Positions 45,815 to 54,163 of a stretch of 64,000 nt of DNA are shown one piece after another (position 1 is the stretch's first letter; the number at the start of each line of letters is the position of its first letter). The notes beneath the pieces are model-generated. The model saw only the letters and a program-made list of their open reading frames with translations, was not told the origin of the DNA and searched no databases. Origin of the DNA: Flavobacterium piscisymbiosum (GTDB lineage: Bacteria > Bacteroidota > Bacteroidia > Flavobacteriales > Flavobacteriaceae); the NCBI RefSeq assembly GCF_020905295.1, contig NZ_JAJJMM010000001.1:1488001-1552000 (forward strand), given 5' to 3'. The translations under genes were made by a program, and so were the position numbers.

Positions 45815-47035
45815 ATGAAAAACTTAGGAATCAAAATCTCCCTTTACCTTAATTATTTTGTCTTCGCAATTTTATTAAACAGCGTAGGCATTGTGATTTT
45901 AAAATCGCAGAAAAATTACGGAGTAGATGAAGTTCAGGCGAGTATTTTAGAAGCTTTCAAAGACATGCCCATTGCTATTGTATCCTTTTTTATAGCCTCT
46001 TTTTTACCCAGAATAGGCTATAGAAAATCGATGTTGATAGGTTTGGCGTTGGTGACTTTGGCTTGTATTTCGATGTATTTTGGAAACTCATTCGATAATG
46101 CTAAAATTCTTTTTGCAACCGTTGGAGTTTCATTTGCTCTGATCAAAGTTTCAGTTTATTCGTTGATAGGAACCGTGACCGAAACCAAAAAAGAACATAA
46201 TGCTTTAATGAGTAGTATCGAAGGTTTTTTTATGGTAGGAATTGCGTTGGCGTACTTTTTATTTCCCGCTTTTAATCACGAAAACGATCCTAATTCATGG
46301 TTAAATGTTTATTGGTTTTTGGCTGCATTATCGTTCCTGTCCTTCTTGTTTTTATTTTTTGTAAAATTCAAAGAACCCGAAGTTTCGGCAGGAGCAAATC
46401 TCAAAGATGATTTCCTGCAAATGTTCCGGTTAATGGCAAAATTACTTACCGTTATTTTTGTTATTAGTGTCTTTTTGTTTGTCATGATCGAACAGGGAAT
46501 CCTTTCGTGGTTGCCAACATTCAATACAAAAGTGCTTCATTTACCGGAGAATATCAGCATTATGATGGCGAGTATTTTGGCCATTTCATTAGCGATCGGG
46601 AGATTGATAGCAGGTATCGTCACCAAAAAAGTCAACTGGATCTGGGTTTTAAGTTTCTGTATATTTTCGGCTATGTTGATAGTGATTTTTGTACTTCCCA
46701 AAACAGTTGGATTAGAAGTAAAAAACATCAATACACTTTCGGATATTCCCTTGATTGGTTTTGCATTTCCATTAATAGGATTGTTTATTGCGCCAATTTA
46801 TCCTTTATTAAATTCGATTGTATTGAGTGCTTTACCAAAGAATCTGCAAAGTTCAATGACCGGATTAATTGTGATTTTTTCTGCTCTTGGCGGCACATTA
46901 GGTTCCAGAATAACAGGTTGGCTGTTTAAAAATGAAGGGCCGGAAAATGCATTTTATTTTACTTTAATTCCAATGTCTTTATTATTAATATCCTTTTTTA
47001 TTCTCAAAAAAATAACTGCAAAAGATGAAATTTAA
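45815..47035 (+). CDS. MFS sugar transporter, putative trehalose permease
   Basis: A 406-residue protein with twelve hydrophobic segments and a long central loop near residue 195. The N-terminal half has the family pattern with RIGYRKSMLIGLALV in loop 2-3. It overlaps the trehalase gene by 11 bases (the trehalase ATG lies inside its last codons), so both are co-translated. I infer inner-membrane import of trehalose; related MFS carriers move many sugars, so the substrate rests on context. Confidence 0.88.
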   Translation: MKNLGIKISLYLNYFVFAILLNSVGIVILKSQKNYGVDEVQASILEAFKDMPIAIVSFFIASFLPRIGYRKSMLIGLALVTLACISMYFGNSFDNAKILFATVGVSFALIKVSVYSLIGTVTETKKEHNALMSSIEGFFMVGIALAYFLFPAFNHENDPNSWLNVYWFLAALSFLSFLFLFFVKFKEPEVSAGANLKDDFLQMFRLMAKLLTVIFVISVFLFVMIEQGILSWLPTFNTKVLHLPENISIMMASILAISLAIGRLIAGIVTKKVNWIWVLSFCIFSAMLIVIFVLPKTVGLEVKNINTLSDIPLIGFAFPLIGLFIAPIYPLLNSIVLSALPKNLQSSMTGLIVIFSALGGTLGSRITGWLFKNEGPENAFYFTLIPMSLLLISFFILKKITAKDEI

Positions 47036-48890
47036 ATTACATATACTCCAAACCATCGAAAAATTATTGGCTCAGGAAGATACTGATGGCGATAAAAAAA
47101 TAACGATCGATGATAATGGTCCAAAAAAGTTTTTACTGCACGATGAAAAAGGCAATTCTGCTTTGATTGAAGGAACTTATCAGCTTTCGAATTTGTTGCA
47201 GGAACTGGCTTTGGCCAAAAAAAACAATACCGAATTTGCCGAAATCAATTTAGATGAAATCACCGAAGATCCTGTAAAACGAATTTCGGGAAAAATAAAA
47301 AATCTGTATTGGAAAGGCCTTACACGAACGATTGATGCTGATGGTGTAAAGAAAATTCTGGAAGACAATAAGATCGAAAATGAATTGGCGTATTTGTATG
47401 TGCCTTTTGGCGACGAAATAGTTTTTGATTATTTCAAGAAGTTAGAAGCCGTAACTCCAAAGTTGAAAGTGGTACAAATGCCCAAAAATATTTCGCCCGA
47501 ATATGTTTTATCATTAAACAAAAAGCCGGGAATTTTAGCTTTGGCACTTCAAATTAAAAATAATGAAATTTCAGGAGTTCCGTTTGTGGTTCCTGGCGGA
47601 AGATTTAATGAAATGTACGGTTGGGACAGTTATTTTATTGCGAAAGGACTTTTGATTGATGATAAAATCGAGCTTGCTTTAGGCATTGCAGAGAATTTTA
47701 AATATCAAATTGATCATTACGGAAAAATTCTAAATGCCAACAGAAGTTATTATTTAACCCGCACGCAGCCACCGCTTTATACATCATTAATTATGGATGT
47801 TTTAGAAAAGTCGAATCCAGATATTTTCTGGATCGAAAGACATCTAAAAACCGCCATAAAAGAATACCAAACGGTTTGGATGGAAGAGGGAAAACGACTT
47901 ACCGCAAACGGATTAAATCGTTATAAAGCAGAAGGAATCGGACTTCCGTTTGAAGTTGAAGAAGGTCATTTTGATGATATCTTAGAACAATATGCGCCAA
48001 AATATAATCTTTCAACCCGTGATTTTGAGAAGAAATATCTCGAAAGAGAAGTTGTTGATGCTGAGCTTGATAAGTATTTTATTCATGATCGCAGTATGCG
48101 CGAAAGTGGACATGATACAACGAACAGATTGGTTGGGGTTTGTGCCAATTTGAATACAGTTGCGATCAATAGTTTGCTTTATAAATACGAAACCGATATT
48201 GCTTTTTTAATCAAAAAATATTTTAAAAACGAATTTCAATATTTTGAAGACAAATCTTTTTCAAGTGAATATTGGCTTGAGAAAGCAGCTTCCAGAAAAG
48301 AAAAAATCAATCAATTGTGTTGGAATCCTGAAAACGGAGTTTATCTGGATTATAATTTTGTAAACGAAGAACAGCACTTTTTTGAGGCAGCTCCCACATT
48401 TTATCCGCTTTGGGCGAAAATAAGCACGCCAGAACAAGCAGAGATTTTGGTAAAAAAGACATTGCCAAGGTTTAAAATGAAAGGCGGAATTGCAGGATGT
48501 ACCAAAGAATCGATTGCCGAATTAGACGAAAATGCACCAATTCGCCAATGGGATTATCCGTTTGGATGGGCGCCGCACCAAATGCTTTTATGGGAGGGTT
48601 TGCTGAATTATAATTTTAACGAAGAAGCGCAGGAAATGGTATATCGCTGGCTTTGGCTGATTACCAGAAACGCTGTTGATTATAACGGAACGATTCCGGA
48701 GAAGTTTGATTTATCGATAAGTTCACACAAGATTTTCGCAGAATACGGAAACGTAGGAACCGAATTTGATTTTATAACCGAAGAAGGTTTTGGCTGGATG
48801 AACGCTTCTTATCAATACGGATTGACGATTTTAGAAGATGATTTAAAACAAAAATTATCAGATTTAGTAGATCCTGATGATTTGTTTTAA
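47025..48890 (+). CDS. Cytoplasmic alpha,alpha-trehalase (GH37) with EF-hand-like segment
   Basis: A 621-residue glycoside hydrolase family 37 enzyme that splits trehalose into two glucose. Both family signatures are visible: PGGRFNEMYGWDSY (190-203) and QWDYPFGWAP (508-517). The catalytic acid is expected as Asp364 in ESGHDTTNR. There is no signal peptide, so it works in the cytoplasm on imported sugar. Residues 19-30 (DTDGDKKITIDD) followed by NGPKKF match the Ca2+-binding EF-like motif of fungal neutral trehalases (Nth1). It overlaps the MFS gene by 11 bases and ends the locus. Confidence 0.96.
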   Translation: MKFKLHILQTIEKLLAQEDTDGDKKITIDDNGPKKFLLHDEKGNSALIEGTYQLSNLLQELALAKKNNTEFAEINLDEITEDPVKRISGKIKNLYWKGLTRTIDADGVKKILEDNKIENELAYLYVPFGDEIVFDYFKKLEAVTPKLKVVQMPKNISPEYVLSLNKKPGILALALQIKNNEISGVPFVVPGGRFNEMYGWDSYFIAKGLLIDDKIELALGIAENFKYQIDHYGKILNANRSYYLTRTQPPLYTSLIMDVLEKSNPDIFWIERHLKTAIKEYQTVWMEEGKRLTANGLNRYKAEGIGLPFEVEEGHFDDILEQYAPKYNLSTRDFEKKYLEREVVDAELDKYFIHDRSMRESGHDTTNRLVGVCANLNTVAINSLLYKYETDIAFLIKKYFKNEFQYFEDKSFSSEYWLEKAASRKEKINQLCWNPENGVYLDYNFVNEEQHFFEAAPTFYPLWAKISTPEQAEILVKKTLPRFKMKGGIAGCTKESIAELDENAPIRQWDYPFGWAPHQMLLWEGLLNYNFNEEAQEMVYRWLWLITRNAVDYNGTIPEKFDLSISSHKIFAEYGNVGTEFDFITEEGFGWMNASYQYGLTILEDDLKQKLSDLVDPDDLF

Positions 48891-48924
48891 TTATGTTCAA
48901 ATTTATAAGATGTAATTCATTCCG

Positions 48925-49071
48925 TAGGAATGCCTGGTTGGTAGATTTTTTTGATTGGATTAAAGGTATACGTTCCGTAGGAACGTTTGATCATGTTCGC
49001 AACATTCATTCCGTAAAATAGATGTCCCTACAGGACACCATGCAAATGTGTTAGTTTTTTTTTACCAACCA
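48925..49071. repeat. Cluster of short palindromes (ATTCCGTAGGAAT type)
   Basis: A series of small palindromes: ATTCCGTAGGAAT near 48928, CGTTCCGTAGGAACG near 48970, GTCCCTACAGGAC near 49023, and ATTCCTATCGGAAT just past 49071. TGGTTGGTA at 48935-48943 pairs with TACCAACCA at 49063-49071. No ORF is present; together with the next hairpin it fills the 308-base gap before the polyprenyl synthase gene. Confidence 0.7.
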
Positions 49072-49105
49072 AATATTCCTATCGGAATAATTTATTCAAA
49101 ATAAT

Positions 49106-49138
49106 AAACCCGACAGGTTTTTAAAACCTGTCGGGTTT
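49106..49138. terminator. Strong hairpin, likely bidirectional terminator
   Basis: Perfect 16-base arms AAACCCGACAGGTTTT/AAAACCTGTCGGGTTT with a single-base loop (sterically about four bases). It lies between the convergent trehalase and polyprenyl synthase genes. Confidence 0.8.
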
Positions 49139-49179
49139 ACTATGTGTAATAAAAGCGAAAAAAAATCATTAAAATCTTT

Positions 49180-49201
49180 TAATCTGTGGCAAAAAAAACT
49201 A
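49180..49201 (-). repeat. Stop-codon-linked motif TAGTTTTTTTTGCCACAG, copy 2
   Basis: Identical over 22 bases to 2925-2946 and again starting with the stop codon of a minus-strand gene, here the polyprenyl synthase. Confidence 0.65.
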
Positions 49202-50173
49202 AACCTTTCTTCCCATTAAATTCTCTCCAAAAGTTCTAAGAATATCTTTCTTTTCGGCGTTAATATCCATTTTTTCTAAAGTTTCAAAAGCTTTAAAAGT
49301 ATACATTTCAATAGCATCCTGAGTCGCTTTTGAAGCACCCGATTCATTAAAAATAGTTTTTGCAGTCGCTATTTTCTCTGTATTATCATCTAGTTGTAAA
49401 CTGAATAATTTTTCTAATTCTGAAGCCTTTTCAGGTGTAGAAAACTCTCTTGCTTTTAGGTATAAATAGGTTTTTTTGTTCACCATAATATCACCGCCAA
49501 CTTGTTTTCCAAAAGTTTCAGGATCTCCAAAAGCATCCAGATAATCATCCTTAAGCTGGAAAGCCAGACCTAAATTCAATCCAAAATCATAAATAAAATC
49601 AGCTTCTTTTTCAGTGGTTTTGGCTACGATTGCACCCATTTTCATGGCTGCGGCAACTAAAACGGCTGTTTTATATTCGATCATTTTCAGGTATTGCGGA
49701 ATCGTAACATCGTTTCTTTTTTCGAAATCAACATCCCATTGTTGTCCTTCGCAAACTTCAAGAGCAGTTTTGCTAAATAATTTTGCCAGGTCTCTAAAAA
49801 CCGCTGGTTCGTATTGTTCGAAATACTGATAAGCAAGAATCAGCATCGCATCGCCGGAAAGAATTCCGGTATTCAAATCCCATTTTTCATGTACCGTTTC
49901 CTGTCCTCTACGCAAAGGCGCATCATCCATAATGTCATCATGAACAAGCGAGAAATTATGAAAAACTTCAACCGCCATTGCTGCCGGAAGTGCTACTTTA
50001 TAATCAGTATCAAAAACTTCCGAAGCCATTAAAGTAAGTACAGGGCGCATGCGTTTTCCGCCAAGACCTAAAATATATTCAATGGGTTCATAAAGGTTTT
50101 TGGGCTCTTTACTAATACTTTGTTTTTGGAGATAAGTGATAAAAAAATCCTGGTATTGGCTAATATCGTGCAT
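49199..50173 (-). CDS. Polyprenyl synthetase (trans-isoprenyl diphosphate synthase)
   Basis: A 324-residue all-alpha prenyltransferase. The first Asp-rich motif DDIMDD (79-84, in FSLVHDDIMDDAPLRRG) and the second one in FQLKDDYLDAFGDPETFGKQVGGD are intact, as is GGKRMRPVL for isopentenyl diphosphate binding. It chains isopentenyl units onto an allylic diphosphate in the cytoplasm to make geranylgeranyl or longer diphosphates, for menaquinone or carotenoid synthesis. Product length cannot be set from the sequence alone. It is divergent from the YceI gene, with the TetR-type operators lying between them. Confidence 0.93.
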   Translation of the reverse strand: MHDISQYQDFFITYLQKQSISKEPKNLYEPIEYILGLGGKRMRPVLTLMASEVFDTDYKVALPAAMAVEVFHNFSLVHDDIMDDAPLRRGQETVHEKWDLNTGILSGDAMLILAYQYFEQYEPAVFRDLAKLFSKTALEVCEGQQWDVDFEKRNDVTIPQYLKMIEYKTAVLVAAAMKMGAIVAKTTEKEADFIYDFGLNLGLAFQLKDDYLDAFGDPETFGKQVGGDIMVNKKTYLYLKAREFSTPEKASELEKLFSLQLDDNTEKIATAKTIFNESGASKATQDAIEMYTFKAFETLEKMDINAEKKDILRTFGENLMGRKV

Positions 50174-50317
50174 AAAATTTAATCTGAATTGCGAGCTCCA
50201 AAGATACGATTCATAATGAATTATTTCTTTTTTAAAGTTTTAAATGACAGTTTCCATTTCAAAATGACCCCAAAACCGTTAATTATTAATTAGTTAGAAT
50301 TATTTTTGAAGAAACTT

Positions 50318-50357
50318 GGAAACTTTTTTGGTATTTAGAGTTTCCTGTCTATATTTG
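50318..50357 (+). promoter_or_regulatory. yceI promoter with overlapping operator, site 1
   Basis: GGAAACT (50318-50324) and AGTTTCC (50339-50345) are 14 bases apart. The operator covers TTTG at 50327-50330, which with TATATTTG at 50350-50357 forms a Bacteroidota promoter (19-base spacing). Four bases separate the operator from the -7 element. Confidence 0.8.
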
Positions 50358-50368
50358 CACTTTTAATT

Positions 50369-50396
50369 GGAAACTCTGAACACTGTAAAAGTTTCC
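50369..50396. promoter_or_regulatory. Operator site 2 in the yceI leader
   Basis: GGAAACT (50369-50375), 14 bases, AGTTTCC (50390-50396). It lies 51 bp (about five helical turns) from site 1, downstream of the likely transcription start. Confidence 0.75.
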
Positions 50397-50441
50397 GTTG
50401 GGAATTTTAAAGATTTATAAATTCACTAAAATCAAATATTT

Positions 50442-50963
50442 ATGAAAACAACATGGACCTTAGATTCTAGCCAATCAGATGTTTTAATCAAAATGAGACA
50501 TTCGATAATTGCTTACATGGGAGGAACGACGAATAAATTTGATGGTTATGTGAACATCGAAGACAATGAAATTGAAGATGCATCGGTTGAGTTTTCTTTA
50601 GATATCAATAACAAAAAGGATAGCTTTCAGCAAATCGATACTTATTTACAACTTCAGGATTTTTTTGATGTAAATGAGCATCCTATCATTAGTTTTAAAT
50701 CGACTTCTTTTCAAAAAATAAATAATAACATCAATTTCTTTAAAGGAGATTTAACGATAAAAGATGTAACCAGAGTAGTAGAGCTTGATGCTGAGTTTAT
50801 TGGCGTTAATACTTACAATGGCGAGAAAAAAGTTGCTTTTGAAATTAAAGGAGATATCAAACGTCAGGATTTTGGTTTAGATTATAATTCGTTCAATCAT
50901 AACGGAGGTTTAGCTTTAGGAAAAGATATTAAACTGATTGCAAATTTAGAATTCAGTATATAA
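50442..50963 (+). CDS. YceI-like lipid-binding protein, cytoplasmic form
   Basis: A 173-residue YceI-family beta-barrel (lipocalin-like). The start WTLDSSQSDVLIKMRH and the later GDLTIKDVTRVVELDAEFI are typical family blocks. No signal peptide is present, unlike the periplasmic E. coli YceI. Family members bind long isoprenoid chains; the gene lies divergent from a polyprenyl synthase, which may reflect a common substrate, but this is inference. Two TetR-type operators sit on and just after its promoter, suggesting co-regulation with the following efflux operon. Confidence 0.88.
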   Translation: MKTTWTLDSSQSDVLIKMRHSIIAYMGGTTNKFDGYVNIEDNEIEDASVEFSLDINNKKDSFQQIDTYLQLQDFFDVNEHPIISFKSTSFQKINNNINFFKGDLTIKDVTRVVELDAEFIGVNTYNGEKKVAFEIKGDIKRQDFGLDYNSFNHNGGLALGKDIKLIANLEFSI

Positions 50964-51009
50964 ATCTTACATAATGAATAAATTAATGTAAAATTATTAC
51001 AAATATCAC

Positions 51010-51049
51010 GGAAACTATTTTTCAGATTTTAGTTTCCTAAGTATATTTG
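51010..51049 (+). promoter_or_regulatory. TetR-efflux operon promoter with operator, site 3
   Basis: GGAAACT (51010-51016), 14 bases, AGTTTCC (51031-51037), then four bases and TATATTTG (51042-51049). The same operator-to-minus-7 geometry as at yceI. It lies 21 bases before the TetR ATG, so the regulator most likely controls itself and the downstream pump. Confidence 0.82.
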
Positions 51050-51070
51050 TGATACAATTTGAAAATTAAG

Positions 51071-51670
51071 ATGAAAGAGAAAATTATATCAAAAGCAAGT
51101 GAATTATTTTTAAAACTTGGTTTTAAGAGTGTTACGATGGACGATATAGCGGGTGAAATGTGTATTTCGAAAAAAACGATCTACAAATATTTTTGTAACA
51201 AAGAAGTGCTGATCGAAGAAAGTACATCAACAGTTCATCAGCAAGTACATGAAGTTATTGATACTATTGTTGCGAAAAATTATAACGCCATTCATGAGAA
51301 TTTTGAAATTAGAGAGATGTTTCGCGACATGTTTAAAAACGCAACCGATACTTCTCCTCTTTATCAGTTAAAAAAGCATTATCCTGAAATTTATCAAAAT
51401 ATAATGACGCATGAAATTGATCAGTGCAACCATTATTTCAGGGATAATATTTTAAAAGGAATAAGCGAAGGTTTGTACAGACCTGATTTGAATATCGATT
51501 TATATGTAAAATTTTATTACACATTAATTTTTCATATAAATGCCACTACAGTCTCAGAAAGAGAAGCACAAAAAATTGAATTAGAAGCATTGGAATACCA
51601 TACAAGAGCTATGGCAACCGAAAAAGGAATACTGGAATTAGAAAAACAACTTAAAAAAATTACTATTTAA
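51071..51670 (+). CDS. TetR-family regulator of the efflux operon
   Basis: A 199-residue regulator. Residues 5-50 are the TetR HTH (ASELFLKLGFKSVTMDDIA...ISKKTIYKYFCNKEVLIEE); the remaining helices form the ligand-binding and dimer domain, which is family-variable. It is first in the operon, 11 bases before the TolC-like gene. I infer that it binds the GGAAACT-N14-AGTTTCC palindromes found at its own and the yceI promoters. The ligand is unknown. I chose the ATG at 51071 over an in-frame TTG four codons upstream. Confidence 0.92.
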   Translation: MKEKIISKASELFLKLGFKSVTMDDIAGEMCISKKTIYKYFCNKEVLIEESTSTVHQQVHEVIDTIVAKNYNAIHENFEIREMFRDMFKNATDTSPLYQLKKHYPEIYQNIMTHEIDQCNHYFRDNILKGISEGLYRPDLNIDLYVKFYYTLIFHINATTVSEREAQKIELEALEYHTRAMATEKGILELEKQLKKITI

Positions 51671-51680
51671 TCATCAATCT

Positions 51681-53015
51681 ATGAAACGAATAATTCTTAT
51701 ATTTTTGTGTTCAATTGGCTTGTCTGCCAACGCACAAGTCAAAACACTAACCCTGAAAGAGGCTGTTGTATACGCGCTTGAAAACAAAGCCGATGCAAAA
51801 AAAGCAAAATTACAGGTTGAAAATAGTGAGTACAAGATTCAGGAAGTGCGATCAAGAGCGTTACCGCAAATTTCTGCCAACGGAAATTTAACATACAATC
51901 CTGTAATTCAGACTACAGTAATTGATGGTGCAGGATTTGGTGCACCGGGAACTACAATTCAGGCGGCATTTGGTCAAAAATGGACTTCGACTGCAGGACT
52001 TTCTTTAACTCAGACAATCTTTGATCAATCTGTTTTTACAGGATTAAGAGCTGCAAGATCTACTCGTGAGTTTTATCAAATAAACGATCAGTTAACAGAA
52101 GAGCAGGTAATAGAAAGAGTTGCTAATAACTATTACTCTGTTTACGTACAGCGCGAAAGATTGGTTTTATTAGATAGCAGTTATGTTAATACGACTAAAG
52201 TTCGTGACATTGTAAAAGGACAATTTGATAACGGTTTGGCTAAAAAAATTGACTTAGACCGTATTGTGGTTAAAATGTCGAACATTGATACAGAACGTCA
52301 GCAAGTAAAAAATCAAATTACATTACAGGAAAATGCTTTGAAGTTTTATATGGGAATGCCTATTGAAGCTCAAATCGAGATTCCAAAAGAAGAATTTGAA
52401 GTTGTTCCTGCTGCATTAACAGAAGTGCCAAATGTTGAAAACAGAACAGAATATTTGCTTTTGAAAAAACAAGAAGAGCTTTTGGTATATAATAAAAAAG
52501 CTGTTGAAGCAGGATATTATCCAACACTTTCTTTAACTGCAGGATACAATTATATTGGTCAGGGACCTGAAATGCCTTGGTTTGCAAAACCTAAAGACGG
52601 CGTTTACTGGTCAGATTTCTCTGCAATTGGATTGAATTTACATGTTCCAATTTTTACAGGATTCGGAACTCGTGCTAAAGTAAGACAAGCCGATGTAGAA
52701 ATAAGATCACTTCAGGAAGATATGAAAGATACCAAACTTTCGCTTGATTTAGATTACAGAAACGCAATGGCTCAAATTGATAATAATCTTGTGACTATCA
52801 ATAATCAAAAAGAAAATATGCGTTTGGCGCTTGAGATCTTAAGCAACACAAAAAACAATTACCTTCAGGGATTAGCATCATTAACAGATTTGTTAGATGC
52901 TGAAAATGCATCACTTGAAGCTCAAAATAACTATACCAGAGCAGTATTGAATTACAAAATTGCCGAAGTAGCACTAATCAAATCAAAAGGCGAACTTAAA
53001 ACTCTTATTAAATAA
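51681..53015 (+). CDS. TolC-family outer-membrane efflux protein
   Basis: A 444-residue protein with a signal peptide ending GLSANAQ, two repeats of the OEP domain (about 30-215 and 240-440) and long coiled-coil helices. It forms the trimeric exit duct for the RND pump encoded two genes downstream. NNYTRAVLNYKIAEVALIKSKGEL is the usual C-terminal helix pattern. Ten bases from the TetR gene, nine from the adaptor gene: one operon. Confidence 0.94.
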   Translation: MKRIILIFLCSIGLSANAQVKTLTLKEAVVYALENKADAKKAKLQVENSEYKIQEVRSRALPQISANGNLTYNPVIQTTVIDGAGFGAPGTTIQAAFGQKWTSTAGLSLTQTIFDQSVFTGLRAARSTREFYQINDQLTEEQVIERVANNYYSVYVQRERLVLLDSSYVNTTKVRDIVKGQFDNGLAKKIDLDRIVVKMSNIDTERQQVKNQITLQENALKFYMGMPIEAQIEIPKEEFEVVPAALTEVPNVENRTEYLLLKKQEELLVYNKKAVEAGYYPTLSLTAGYNYIGQGPEMPWFAKPKDGVYWSDFSAIGLNLHVPIFTGFGTRAKVRQADVEIRSLQEDMKDTKLSLDLDYRNAMAQIDNNLVTINNQKENMRLALEILSNTKNNYLQGLASLTDLLDAENASLEAQNNYTRAVLNYKIAEVALIKSKGELKTLIK

Positions 53016-53024
53016 CTAAACAAA

Positions 53025-54092
53025 ATGAAGAAAACTATTATAACAATCGTAATCATAATCGCAGCGCTGGGTGTGATTGGATATGTCTTAAATAATAATA
53101 AGAAAGAGAATAAAGCAAAAACAGATATCGTAGCAGAAAAAAATGCTGCAGTTTCAGTAAAAGTAGCTCCTGTAAAAACAGAAGAAGTTTCATTAGACTT
53201 TGTGGCTAACGGAAATTTTCAACCAATTCAGCAATTGACTTTCTCTGCAGAAAAAGCAGGAAAAGTAATTAGCGTTTTGGCTAAAGAAGGAGATTACGTA
53301 AGAGTAGGTCAGACTTTATTGACAGTGAGAGGTGATGTAATTAATGTAAGCGCACAACAAGCTCAGGCTGTTTACCAAAATGCAAAATCTGATTATGAAA
53401 GATATGAAAATGCTTTTAAAACAGGTGGTGTTACAAAACAACAATTAGATCAGGCAAAATTGGCATTAACAAATGCGCAGTCTAACCTAACACAAGCCAA
53501 CATTAATGTTGGAGATACTAAAGTAAAAGCGCCAATAAACGGATTCATCAATAAAAAATACATTGAGCCGGGATCTATCCTGGCAGGAATGCCTGCAACT
53601 GCTTTGTTTGATATCGTAAACGTTTCTAAATTAAAATTAGTAGTTACAGTAAACGAAAATCAGGTTGCAAGCTTAAAAGTTGGAAACCAAATTAATGTAA
53701 CAGCAAGTGTTTATCCTGATAAAACGTTCTCTGGAAAAATTACTTTTATTGCTGCAAAAGCAGATGAGTCTTTAAACTTCCCGGTTGAAATTGAAATTAC
53801 AAATAATGTAAACAATGACCTTAAAGCGGGTATGTACGGAACTGCAAACTTTTCATCAAACCAACAAAAACAACACCTTATGGTTGTACCAAGAAATGCT
53901 TTCGTAGGAAGTGTGAGCAGCAACGAGATTTTTGTAGTTGAAAATGGTATTGCAAAATTAAGAAAAGTAACTGCAGGAAGAATTTTAGGAGATCAGGTGG
54001 AAATTATCAAAGGATTATCTGACGGAGAAACTGTAATTATTACAGGTCAAATTAACTTACAAGACGGTAATACTGTAGAAATTATTAAATAA
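53025..54092 (+). CDS. RND efflux periplasmic adaptor
   Basis: A 355-residue membrane-fusion protein. An N-terminal membrane helix (TIITIVIIIAALGVIGYVL) anchors it. A lipoyl-like/hairpin region spans about 75-180 (VLAKEGDYVRVGQTLLTV, ALTNAQSNLTQANINVG, TKVKAPINGFI), then beta-barrel and membrane-proximal domains follow. It bridges the RND pump and the TolC duct. It lies between them in the operon; a 71-base gap with GCCTAAAGCCTA-type repeats follows. Confidence 0.94.
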   Translation: MKKTIITIVIIIAALGVIGYVLNNNKKENKAKTDIVAEKNAAVSVKVAPVKTEEVSLDFVANGNFQPIQQLTFSAEKAGKVISVLAKEGDYVRVGQTLLTVRGDVINVSAQQAQAVYQNAKSDYERYENAFKTGGVTKQQLDQAKLALTNAQSNLTQANINVGDTKVKAPINGFINKKYIEPGSILAGMPATALFDIVNVSKLKLVVTVNENQVASLKVGNQINVTASVYPDKTFSGKITFIAAKADESLNFPVEIEITNNVNNDLKAGMYGTANFSSNQQKQHLMVVPRNAFVGSVSSNEIFVVENGIAKLRKVTAGRILGDQVEIIKGLSDGETVIITGQINLQDGNTVEIIK

Positions 54093-54163
54093 TTTAAAGC
54101 ATTAAGCCAGACGCCATAAGCATTGAGCTTATTGCCTAAAGCCTACAGCCTAAAGCAAAATAT
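54093..54163. repeat. GCCTAAAGCCT-type repeat between adaptor and pump genes
   Basis: Direct copies of GCCTAAAGC and inverted AAGCATTGAGCTT segments fill the 71 bases before the RND start. No ORF or promoter is evident; it must be part of the operon mRNA. Confidence 0.55.
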
